Source: Calliopum simillimum | Taxonomy: Eukaryota; Arthropoda; Insecta; Diptera; Lauxaniidae | Assembly: GCA_951812925.1 (NCBI GenBank) | Contig: OX638369.1 | Coordinates: 50,463,061-50,527,060 of the forward strand | DNA: 64,000 nt | Direction of reading: 5' to 3' | Shown here: in pieces, positions 22,877 through 34,186 of the stretch | How the letters are laid out: every line of letters starts with the position of its first letter | Position numbering within the stretch: position 1 is the stretch's first letter | The notes under the pieces: model-generated | Told to the model about the DNA's origin: nothing | Seen by the model: the letters and a program-made list of their open reading frames with translations, nothing else | The model's database searches: none | Made by a program: the position numbers and the translations under genes

Positions 22877-25800
22877 ATGGCGAATTTATTGCACATGGAA
22901 AATCCGCTTCGTGCTGTTCTTCTATTTCTGATGGATCTATTGATTTTCTCTATAAAATCTGTATTTTATATTTTGGAATCATTATACTACACTATAATAC
23001 CAGATAAATTTCGTAAGCTCAAGGTTAGTAAAGCATAAATTTGCCTTAAAATTAAAACACAAAACGAAAGACTTAAGCTGCAAACTCGATTTGATATTCA
23101 AATTTCAAATGAACCGTATCCAACCAAACCAAGAAAATTTCGTAAGAACTTCACCTTGATTTAAAATGAAAATGGCTAAAATATTAAATATTTGTTGTGT
23201 AAAAATTAGGCCAAACAACTTTTCAACAGAAATCTTGATTGAGTCACTTTTCAACTGGATTTTTTCGCTGTTTTTTTTTTTTTTCTTAGGGAAAACTCTA
23301 CCACATAAATCAACAATTTTTTAAAATTTTCTAGGCAATTCTTCAAGCTTTTTTATATTGGTTTTTTTTTGCGATTTCTTCGAATAGTCCAAAATTAGAC
23401 TCTAAAAAAAAACTTTAGATCAAAAAAATTTAATTCAACACTTTTCGTCATCGAGATCACATAGTGGAGTCAATAAAGCCAAAAAACAGGCAAAATGAAG
23501 AAGTCCTCAAGAACAGCTCCGATTTTGATGATTTTTTTTTTTAAATTTTGTTTTTTTTTTACTTAAAATCAGAAACATTTTGAAGCGCGGTCGGAATTAT
23601 ATAATTTTTTAAACAATATTTAAAAAAGTTATGTTTTCATAAAAAAAAATTGGAAAAAAAATACAACAAACAAAAATCAAAATAATAATTTTATATATGT
23701 TTGGCAATTTTCAATCCGAATCTGGCATTAGAATTGCTGTATCTTATATGGTTTCTGAGATATCTTCTCTTTTTATAGGGTCTAAAATTGTGTATATAAA
23801 AACTGTTGTCATGTTTTTCTCAAGAACGCCTTAAGCGAAAATGATACGCATTAGCATATACTAAAGAATGAAATAGACTTTGACTTAGTATATACTAGTG
23901 AAGAGGCGTGGCACCGCCCCAAACTTTTAATTTGATTTGGTCATATCTTTTGAACCATATAAAATTTTTTGATGAAAATTAGTACACAGCTACTGACTAT
24001 CAATGCCTTATAATATGCAAAAACTGGGCTAAATCGGAAAAGTGCCACGCCCACTTTTTAACCATTGAAAATTTTGATTTTTATCAAAATCTATTTTCGA
24101 GTAATGTTAAAATCAAAAGCAAAAGGCGATTTCATATCAAGTTTTATGGCGGAAACTTGTCTTGTTATATTACTTCAAAAATAACAGAAAACTGTATTTT
24201 TTGCGTTTTTCGGTTAAGATATCTCAAAATTAAGAAATTCATTAAATGATAGTGGAAAGTTTTTCACAATCATTAAATTTAATGAAAATGTGCAATAAAA
24301 AATTGGCTATTTTTGGAACGTTCCGTGAACATTTATTCCATTGAGTTTAATGAAACATTAGTAAAAATTTTTATTAGAATGTCATAAAATTCAATGAAAG
24401 TGAAAATTATTTTCATTGAATTTAATGAAACTTTATGGAAATTTTCATTCATTAATTTTCACTAATTTAATGAAAGTGAAAATGTGTCATTAAATTTATT
24501 GCAACATTTATTGAAAATTTTCATTAAAGTTTCATTAAATTCAATGCAAGAAATTTTCACTTTCATTAGATTTAGTATAATGGAAAATTTTCCATTTTCA
24601 ATTTTTTAATGAATGAAATATAAATATAGTGGAATTTTTATTAAAAATTTTTTACTAAATTTAGTGATAATGAAAATCTTTTTGATGAATTTCTTGATAG
24701 TGAAACATTTTTCACTAACACCAAAATAATTTCTTGAAAAAGAATATTTTTTCACTAGCTCTAATTTTAGTGAAAAATAAAATTTAGTACAAAACTCCCA
24801 AGTCTGCTATTTTTCCATTTGCTTGAATTTTTTCCAATGTTTGTGTAGGGTATTTTTCATTTTGCACGCAATTAGAATGCGTCTAGGCTTTTTTTTCGTT
24901 TTGGTCGGAAAATCATCCTTATTGAAATGAATTCTGAAAAAACTTTTCTTATTTACCTTTTTTATTTATTTTGTAGCTCAGAAAATTTCCAAATGAAAAG
25001 TCGTAATAACGGTTTTCGTACGAATTATTGTTTTATATAGTCCAGTAACTATAGAGAAGCAGAAAATTAGGGTAAATTTTCTATTTACTATTTGAAATTT
25101 TTTCGATCAGTTTTGGATGAGATTCACTTAAGTATTTTGCATAATCACTTTTTTTTTTGTTATTTTGTTACTGCTTTTTGAATTTCTTTCTAAACATATT
25201 GCTTTTATTCGTGGAACATTTCCTCTTATATATTATGTTATTATGAATTAATGATATAGTGTAATAAGATATAACTTTTAATCACCTAAAACAATAGCAA
25301 GTCTACAAATATAACAAATTATATGCAACCATAAAAAGTCACCTTAACAATCTATATAATAAAACTTAAGTAAAAGCAAAGTTCAAACAAGTTCATTCAC
25401 ATTTTTGTTGCAAATTTTTGGTTACATACTCATAATGGTTTTTTTATTTTTTATTTTTTGGTTGGTTGGTTTGGATTGCTTGGTTAGTTAGTTCACTACA
25501 CAGATTTTGCCGGAGAAACTAGTTTTATCATTGTGCAATCTTGCAACATGCTGTAGAAAAAGTTAATTACACCCATAGACAACATTAAAAGACAAAAAGC
25601 ATAGGTCCGTATGCCCATGGCAGCTTAACAAATTTAAAAAATTTAAAATTATACATATTATGTTACCAAAGTTGGTATTCTTTTCTCTGAATATTTTGTT
25701 ATATACATACAATAAATAAAAGCAACTATAGTAATTCAAATTTAGATGTCAAATACTGCATAATTAATCAAGCGCAACCAAATTGCCAATCAAATGCTCA

Positions 25801-28800
25801 ATTCAAAGTTACATGTTGCATTTGGCATTAAAGAATTATCACGCAATTAAAGAAACATAACTAAATAATATGATTTATTCTGCCCTTATGTAGAAATCGG
25901 TACGCAATTGTTATTATAATTGAACTATACATACAAATTTACAAGGTTTTATTAAATTTCACTTTACACTTGACACTCGATATAACTTTATTCCGGGCAA
26001 ATGGAATAGCTAGATAAAAATATTTATCGCAGAAACTAATGAAAATAAAATATAAGCCATTTTCCGATTTTTTTTTTTTTAAATTTTCGACTGTTTCAAC
26101 ATTTTTAAGGGCAGCTTATTAACCTAAATAAAAATTTTAATTATTTAAATCTAAGATTTGAACCTTTAACCTTTTACGTCTAGTATCTAATTAATCATCA
26201 CTGGCATTGAAGCCAAGTTAAACAAATTTAAAGGTTTCATTTTTCATTTCCTTAGTAGTTGCGTTTGCTTTACAACGGCACAAGAATAAATTAACTAGGG
26301 CTTAACTACAGTATGTATTTGACAAATTTTAATATTTGTGTTTGTTTTAAGTATAGGAAACGTAATGTGAAATGTCAACAGTTTTTTGTCTTTTAAACGT
26401 GATATCAAATAAGTTTTCTTTTATTTAATTTGAAGGCTTTTTCTGAAATTTATTAGTACTCAAATCAAAAAAACATGAAATAAGTTGCCCTTGCTAAGTC
26501 CAAAAAAATTAATACTTTTTTTTGTACCAGAATCACATACATGTTAATTTTTGCAGATTGTAATATAAACTTGGAACAAATATATAGAAAATTTTAAGTT
26601 GGAAAGTTTTGAGTAAGCTGGAAAATGTTGAAAATGACAAATGCAAGACTTGTCTTCAAATAGAGTTAGCGTGAAAAGATTTTATTCTAGATATAAAAAA
26701 AAAAATTTTGGTTTGGTATTACGGTAGCAGTTAGAAAACTCTTTTCTGTCCTTATAAGGCATGCTACATAGAAGGTCTTAGAGCTGCCTTAGAGCTTTGA
26801 GAATGAAGAGAATGAAGAAAAATTTTTCGAAAAAAATTTAAATAAAAAATTAAGCGATAGAAATAAAAGTGGATAGAGCGTTGCCTACAAACACAAATGT
26901 TTTAAGTTCGATACTCGCGCCGCCAACATAAGATTTTTTTTTTATATATATATAAGGGACGTTTCACGTCAACTAGACCAGGTCTGTGGCCAAAAATCGT
27001 GTGAACGAATAATACATAGTTTTGGATGTCAAAGTTTTCGTTATTTTAAAATCTTTCGAAAGACGCATGGTGTTTATAAAAAATTCAATATGGGGACTTC
27101 GTAACACGCCCCGAAAAGGGGCGTCAATTTCATCACTCGGGGACTGAATCTGAAGTCAGAATTCGAAAATTCTTAAATCCAAGATGGCGGATGCAAAAAA
27201 TTGAGGTGCCCAATCTGATGCGGCCCAAACCAAATTCATTATGTCGATATTTTTTTAAATCGAATTTTCATCAGCTGCCTTTGTCAGACACTACTCTCTT
27301 TTCATTCAATCGCAATCTTTGATTTATAAAGATTATTGCTATCTATCATATCGCTAGATATCATGTCGCTTTTCGTTTATTTTTTTAGACCAAAATGGGC
27401 CGGAATGAATATATTCGAAGGGCGAATGCGTCCTGCCAACCGCCTCACATAAAGGATTAATTTCATTTATATGTGAGAAAACATACAGATAGTTATGAGG
27501 AAACCGATTTTGCTATTGATGGTATCATTTTGTTTTAATTCGATTGCCCTTCATCTAGCGAATTATTTCTTATAATTATATTATAATTAAGTTACGGAAC
27601 ATGTAAATATTTTCATCCAAAAATTTCAAATTGCATTAATATTTCGTCTCTTTATGTTAATCAAGTAGATCATCATAAGCTTAAACTTAAATTTTCAACA
27701 CGTTTTATAAACTTTGAATAAATCAACCTTATTAATTTATTTGCAAATCATTTACATGAATTAAATTTAAGCTTGATTTTTTTATAGTTTACGAATCTGC
27801 TTTATAATTGTGTTTTACAAATATTTGTATTTTCTTCAGTCGATTTATTTCAATTTTTTTGCACTTTTTGCTGTTAATTGATAAATATTTGATGTTTATG
27901 TTATGTCAACAAATAAGTGATATAGCCAACAATATTTGCATAATTATTGTAGCATATCAATTTTTCATAAAAACTTTCACCATCATTTTGTTTTACAATT
28001 TCTTTTTGTTTGTTTTTGCTATAGGATGTTTCTGGTCAAATTGTGCTAATTACCGGCGGTGGTGGCGGAGTTGGACGTTTGCTGGCATTAAATTTTGCCA
28101 AACTAAATGCGCGCATTGTTATTTGGGACATCAATCAAGAAGGTAAATTGTTTGATACACTCGTTTGAGATTTTTTTTTTAACATGAACACTGGTGACCG
28201 TTAAATGGCTTTTGGTCACATGTATTTCAATAATAGATGATGGTATATCGGCTCCAAATGTCGAAAAAAAATTGTCCAGATTTTTCAAATATTTATTTTG
28301 ATTGCCCATTTGGTTAATTTGACCGACTCACAGTGGTCGAAAAATCAAAAAAAACTGACCAAAATCCTGAAATTCGGTAATTAAGTGTTTTTGATGTTGC
28401 TGATTACGAATCTGAAATCTATTATCAAGACAAAATGGCGGTCGATTACGAATATGAAATTCAATTTTTTGAAAACAAAATGACGGAATCAAAATGGCGA
28501 GGAAAATAGTGCTAAGCGTTTATTCTCACGAATGTCGGTTTATAGAAGTTTCTGATGTTGCTTTTTATGAATCTGAAAATGGCGGACCGCTTAGTTCAAA
28601 ACTACAATAATCGGGATTTTTTAGGCTGCTGATTAGCAATATGACATTAATATTTGTAAGACAACATTTCGCAAAGAAAATAGCGGATAAAAACAGACAA
28701 ACAGCTCCTTTTCTACAAAAGTCGGGTCCTTGGCACGAGTATAAAATACTTTGCAAAAGTACTATAAATTTTTTACAGGTTTTTAGAAAAATGTATTCTG

Positions 28801-31800
28801 AATACGATGCATGTGGCAAATAAACGAGATCATTAACATTTGTCTTATTTGATAGCAATTCAACAAAGTTTTTTGTGCATATATTTTCACGAAATAGTAG
28901 CGATTATAAAGAGTGACCAAATTTCCAAAATGCCAATGCGGGCATTCTTGAATAATTGCCTAAAAAAAGGAAAAAATGGAAGTTGAAGGCTTTATTAAAT
29001 ATCAGGCGGGACCTCCTTAATAAAGTGCCAAAAAACAAAACAAATGCATTTTCAAGTGAAAATATTTTTACTCCATTGAATTTGAGTAAAAGCAACTGCG
29101 ATTAAAATAATATTAAAAGAATAAATCAAAATAATTTTTCCAGAACAATAAATAAAACCAAAAATCAATAATTTCGTTCTTTGATTTTCCACTTTCCTTT
29201 TTGCCTACACAAAGTCATATTCTACTTCTGGCATTTTTTTTTTAGTTCGGGGGTTTTACTTTATTTTCAAAATATCCATTTTGAGTTTTAGAATTAGTAC
29301 AGCGCGTAGCGTATGAATTCCTATTGATGCCTTTTGTGATGTCCATATCGCGTTCATTAACCAAAAAACACGTTCAGAGGGTGCATTCGTTATAGGTAGG
29401 CATAAAGAATATTGGACAACCCCAAGACAGTTTTTACACGGTATTTCCCGACCATAGTGCGCCTGTTTGTTTAAAAAACAATTACGGGAGGTAGGAGTGA
29501 ACATGTCCATTTGTAGTCATAGACAGTTGTAATCTGTAATCTCTTCTATTTGGCCGTAATCGTAATTTCAACAGACAGACGCCACATTTACCAAAGGGCC
29601 AATCAGAGCTCAACATAAAAGTGAAAAAAGCGAAATTTTTTTTCGACATTTGGACCGAATTGACGACCATTCATTATGGATTTGCATTTGCCACCCTAAT
29701 GTACAAATTTGACACGAGTATCGATGAAGCTTGTGGAAAAACATGAACAAAATTTGAATGAGACAAAGAGGCCTGTTCCCTAATCCACGTGGTTTCAATA
29801 ACTTTTCACTTAGGAGGCTTTTTGTTGAAATTGATGAGTCACACGAGAAAAGTATTGGAATCCTTTTTGTGGAGAATTGCAGGTTCTACAAATAATATTG
29901 ATTTATGTTTACGAAAAAGTAACTGTTTCGGAAATATTCCAAAAATTTTTCCTAAACGGCTACTTTTTCGTTAATGCAAATCAATGTTATTAGTATTGGG
30001 TGTACAACTTAAAAACCGGAATTTTTTAGCGAAATTTGATGCTTTATTGTGGAAAAATGTTACAATATATTTTATTCAAAGTATTGTCCATTGGAAGCTA
30101 CAACATTTCCCCATCTTTCAGGCAATTTATGAATTCCATCCCAAAAAAATTGAATCTATACAATTTCGGATGCCTTGCTCTGATGTGAAGCGTATTCCGG
30201 TGAGGGCGTTTTGCATCGAGCGAAATAAATGAAAGTCAGACGGAGCAAGGTCCGGACTATAAGGCGGGTGAGCCAAAACTTCCCATCCACTATTTTCCAA
30301 ATAGTTTTTCACGGGTATTGCAACATGCGGCCGAGCGTTGTCATGATGAAAAATTATTGCTTCGTGTCTGGTCGCATTTCCGGGCGTTTTTCGATGATGG
30401 CACGCTTCAAACGTATTAATTGTGTTTGGTACAGGTCACCTGTGATTGTCTGGCCCGATTTCAACAACTCATAATATAACGGCCCCTTCTGATCCCACCA
30501 AATACACAGCATAACCTTGGCGCCATGGATATTTGGCTTCGAGGTTGATTTGGCTGGTTGGCCGGGTTTCACGTATGACTTTTTGCGCTTGGGATTGTCA
30601 TAATGGATCCATTTTTCATCCCCAGTCACAATCCGATGCAAAAATGATTTGTTTTTATGGCGCTCAAGCAACATTTCAGACATACAGAAGCGCCGTTCAA
30701 CGTCTCTCGGCTTCAATTCATAGGGGACCCAATTACCTTGCTTCTGAATGTATCCGGCGGCTTTCAAACGTTTCGAAATGGCTTGCTGAGTCACTCCCAA
30801 CGATTTGGCAAGCTCGTCTTGTGTTTGACACGAATCCTCATCGAGTAGCTTCTCTAATTCTTCGTCTTCATACTTTTTTGGCTGTCCTGTGCGTTTTTTG
30901 TCTTTGATGTCAAAATCGGCACTTTTGAAGCGTTTAAACTATTCAAAACACTGTGTTTTTCCTAAAGCATCGTCGCCATAAACTTCTACAAGCAAACTAT
31001 GACTTTCGGCAGCTGTTTTCTTTGCAAAAAAATGGCCCACTAGAAGCCCCCCGCAAATGCTGTCTTTTTCTCCAATTTTCGAAGTTATTCATCGTGAAAA
31101 ATAATAATGATGCACACAAGATAAAATTGTTTTGTTGACTGATTTTGACAGCTGTCAAATGCACCTTCAAAATGACATGTATATAAAGTTCGAGCTTTCA
31201 CGATATTTGTTAGTACGGACATCCACCGTCAAATTCCGGTTTTTAAGTTGTACACCCAATAGAACCTGTGATTCTCCACAAAAAATATTCTGATACTTTT
31301 TGTCGTGTGACTCACCATTTTCATCGAAAAGCCTACTAAATGAAAAGTAATTGAAAACACACGGATTACGGAACAGACCTGAAGAACGTAACATATAACA
31401 TTAAAAAAATTTAGGAACCATGTTAATTTAAATCGACCTGTGCGTAGTTGATGGTATAATAAAAAAAATATCTAATTCAATACCAAGGTTTTTCTTCGAA
31501 TCTGGTCACTTTTTTATGATTCAAATAAATAATAATCATGCATTTTCTAAAAACTTACCAATTTTTCTTAATGGTACGCGTTTTTTATTTTGTAATGATT
31601 TTATGTATATTTTCTTGATGACATTTTAATTACTACAAGCCCATCCGTATTATTTTCCTGTAACATACTTAACATTATTAATTATATAATCTTAATATTT
31701 AATAAATTAGAGTAAAATTTACATCTTTCTTTTTAAACAGCTATCAAAACAACAATTGATTTGCTTGCTCAAAATGGTTACAACACTTGCAAAGGTTATA

Positions 31801-32503
31801 TTGCAGATCTATCTGACCGCGATCAAATTTACCAAAGAGCTGCACAAACCATTGCCGAAGTGGGTCAAATCGATGTACTCATCAACAATGCTGGCATTGT
31901 TTGTTGCAAACCATTCTGGGATCTCTCAGATCGCGTTATTCAAAACACGTACAATATTAATATTCTAGCTCACTATTGGACGGTCAAGGCTTTTTTACCG
32001 GAAATGATGCGCAAAAATCGCGGACACATTGTAACTGTTGGTTCAGTAACTGGTATGCTCGGTACGTACGGTTGCTCGGACTATAGCGCTACAAAGTATG
32101 CATGCGTTGGCTTTCATGAAAGTTTATTGACCGACTTGAAAACACATGGCTACGATAATATACAAATGTCATTAATCTGCCCATATTACATAAACACGGG
32201 CATGTTTTCAGGCGTGCGTCCTCGCATGTTTCCAATGCTTGAACCACAATATGTTGCCGATCAAATAACAGGAGCTGTACGCAAAAATGAAGTATGGTGC
32301 GTACTGCCAAATTCAATTCGCACACTGACTCCACTCAAATGGTAAGTGCAATCTGATTGTTTATATCAAAAATCTTTATTCATGGCGTTGTGTTTTATAG
32401 TTTGTTACCTGCTAAAATGTGTTGGGAACTAATGTCACGTGTCATACGTGGCCCTGAATCTATGATGATGTTTCAAGGACGTGGGCGCGTTGCTGCTGGT
32501 TAA
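22877..32503 (+). CDS. Membrane-anchored short-chain dehydrogenase/reductase, retinol-dehydrogenase-like (SDR16C type)
   Basis: Four exons join in frame: 22877-23023 (donor GTTAGT), 28025-28142 (GTAAAT), 31741-32341 (GTAAGT) and 32401-32503 (TAA). The product is 322 residues, the usual size of SDR16C/RDH10-like enzymes. Residues about 12-41 form a hydrophobic membrane anchor. The Rossmann fold has TGGGGGVG at 59-66, an Asp at 84 after the second strand (suggesting NAD(H)), NNAG at 137-140, Asn162, Ser190 and YSATK with Tyr203/Lys207, so the catalytic set is complete. Such enzymes interconvert a retinoid or lipid alcohol and its carbonyl at the ER or lipid droplet; the actual substrate here is unknown. 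Introns 1 and 2 are 5.0 and 3.6 kb and transposon-rich, whereas intron 3 is 59 bp. No frame damage is seen. Confidence 0.9.
23454..23680 (+). repeat. Dispersed repeat, copy 1
   Basis: The block beginning ATAGTGGAGTCAATAAAG, then GAAGTCCTCAAG, CCGATTTTGATGATTTT and a T run, recurs at 63790-64000 with about the same layout. It is non-coding and lies inside intron 1 of the dehydrogenase gene. Confidence 0.55.
24230..24740. repeat. Degenerate TTAAATTTAATGAAA repeat tract
   Basis: About 500 bases of loosely repeated TTCATTAAATTTAATG and GTGAAAATTTTCACT words, on both strands. It has no coding potential and sits inside intron 1. Confidence 0.45.
26866..26922 (+). pseudogene. tRNA-like sequence (SINE head or pseudogene)
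   Basis: AGTGGATAGAGCG resembles an A box and TTTAAGTTCGATACTCGC a B box at tRNA spacing, with an anticodon-arm-like stretch between. The acceptor stem is not closed. It lies in intron 1 and is followed by a T run and TATATA repeat, as SINE copies often are. Confidence 0.4.
29256..29450 (-). pseudogene. Relic of a hAT transposase dimerisation domain
   Basis: The minus strand encodes [19 protein letters not shown] followed by [11 protein letters not shown]. This matches the pattern of hAT C-terminal dimerisation domains (P.sNA..ERVFS.MN..W and L.ALL..K). Only the domain is left, in intron 2 of the dehydrogenase gene and antisense to it. It is a different hAT lineage from the 6372-9835 element. 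Confidence 0.55.
29996..31259 (-). mobile_element. mariner transposon, 1264 bp, with intact ends
   Basis: The ends are the inverted repeats TTGGGTGTACAACTTAAAAA and its complement, with TA on each side (29994-29995 and 31260-31261). Length and ends are standard for mariner. The transposase inside is broken. It lies in intron 2, antisense to the dehydrogenase gene. Confidence 0.85.
30072..31092 (-). pseudogene. mariner transposase pseudogene
   Basis: Reading starts at the ATG 31090-31092 and ends at TAA 30072-30074, about 340 codons as in intact relatives. The helix-turn-helix part ([17 protein letters not shown]), [12 protein letters not shown] (first Asp), HHDNARPHV (second Asp) and [13 protein letters not shown] (third Asp, DD34D pattern) are all present. 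Defects seen: a frame break near 31030, a TAG (30939-30941) where relatives have Trp, a frame break near 30365, and a small deletion with frame break near 30130. It cannot make a working protein. Confidence 0.8.
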
Positions 32504-32691
32504 ATGAGTTACAATTTAAATTATTTAAGTTTATTGTTTTTTATTTGGATGTTTAAAATAATTTATAGTACGTATTGTAGTTTAAGCATAAAATTTTTTT
32601 TAATTATTTGTTCATGTACAAGTTAACAGAGGCAAGGGCCTGCTCCCCTCACACGGTTCCGTAAAGTGCACGTAAATGCACATTTTACTGA

Positions 32692-32697
32692 AATAAA
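32692..32697 (+). promoter_or_regulatory. Polyadenylation signal of the dehydrogenase gene
   Basis: AATAAA stands about 190 bases after the stop codon, the best candidate in the 3' flank. Confidence 0.4.
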
Positions 32698-32761
32698 ACA
32701 AAATTAAAAACATTTTTTAGTTTCAATATTACCAAGTATGTTGCGCAATAAAAAATTTTTT

Positions 32762-32833
32762 AAAATAATCAGTGACATTTGATAAATCTTTCATTAGGCT
32801 CAGATGTCCCTATCAATAAGTTTCATCAATTTT
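32762..32833 (-). ncRNA. Box C/D snoRNA, isolated relative of the 38-39 kb array
   Basis: On the minus strand: box C TGATGA (32823-32828), guide GATAGGGACA directly before D' CTGA, C' ATGAAAG, and box D CTGA (32769-32772). The ends AAAAT and ATTTT can pair. The guide is identical to that of the six array members. It starts 70 bp past the dehydrogenase polyadenylation signal, convergent to that gene, and I see no clear host exon beside it, so it may be an orphaned or displaced copy. Confidence 0.6.
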
Positions 32834-34186
32834 ACGAGTAACTGCAGTAGGTTTGAAAAAATGTAATTGAGTTGCAAATGGAAAAATGTTTATAGTCCGG
32901 GAGCCGGTGACAGTAAAATTGCACTTACACCGATTTTCAAAATTTTTACATGAATGGATAGTGTGTGGTCATAGGTACAATTTAAGCTTGGTGTGCCGCG
33001 ATTTATCCAGGCACCACTATTTTTAGCTATTTTTGAAATTTGCATTTTTGGAAGCAAATCGCACTCATACGGATTTTAATTTAAAAAACGCCATTTTGTT
33101 GCAAATTTTTTTTAATTGAAGAAAAGTTTGGTGTGCCAACTGATATCCTGGCACAAAGGTCTGGCACACCGATTTAAAGGACATAAATGCAAAGATTTTT
33201 TTTTTTTTTGTTAATTTGCTTGTTATAGCTCTACTTGGTGACATAGTACAAAGCTTAACCAAAATACCTGTCATACCAGTTTATAATATATCCTCAACCT
33301 CAGATATCATAGTTGTGTAGCCAAGCGATTTTGAAATGATGATATGTTTTAGAGAAAAATCATTCAAGACCAATAGCAAACAGCAAAACAATTTTGTGCG
33401 CTTTCTTAATAAGCTCAAAAAACGTATTTTTGAACTTTAGGTTTGGAAATCTTAAAAAACATACGGACAAATACATTGAAAATGACTATTCTTGTGTCGG
33501 CTCTTTGTTTTTTTTTTTTTTTTCAAAGATACCAGTTTTGAGCCTTTTGTATTTCAAAAAGTAGTAGGTAAACCTATTTCAAAAACTTTTTTTTCTAATT
33601 CACTAAGGGCTCAAGAGTACTTTAACCTTTTTTAGTTCACGACAACTTGGCATGGAGCGTTTGTATTTTGGTGGTAATTTTCAAGCACATCAAGCATGTC
33701 AGCTCGTTGTGCACGTAATGGTTGTTCGTGTTTTATAGTGATATTTGCACGGAAATTTTGCTTTTCTTTGCTGATTTTGACGTTTTAACGTTCCACTCTT
33801 CAAATGGTTTTAATGTTCATCGCTGGACTAGATATAATTGGTATGACAGGTATTTTGGTTAGGCTTTGTACTATGTCACCAAGTAGAGCTATAACAAGCA
33901 AATTAAAAAAAAAAAAAAAAAAATTTCTTTGCATTTATGTCCTTTAAATCGGTGTGCCAGACCTTTGTGCCAGGATATCAGTTGGCACACCAAACTTTTC
34001 TTCAATTAAAAAAAATTTGCAACAAAATGGCGTTTTTTAAATTAAAATCCGTATGAGTGCGATTTGCTTCCAAAAATGCAAATTTCAAAAATTGCTAAAA
34101 AATAGTGGTGCCCGGATAAATCGCGGCACACCAAGCTTAAATTGTACCTATGACATCACACTATCCATTCATGTAAAAATTTTTAA

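Larger units (their letters stand above)
29766..31388. mobile_element. Palindromic MITE split by a mariner insertion
   Basis: The arm 29766-29893 (CCTGTTCCCTAATCCACGTG onward) reappears inverted at 31262-31388 with about 85-90% agreement by eye. The mariner element lies between them, inserted near the centre of the palindrome. No coding capacity belongs to the outer element. Confidence 0.55.

Noticed and set aside
24325..24345. GGAACGTTCCGTGAAC looks like a heat-shock element
   Set aside because: The third GAA is one base out of the required spacing and the site is deep in an intron inside a repeat tract.
30533..30907. 124-codon plus-strand frame
   Set aside because: It is the antisense shadow of the mariner transposase.
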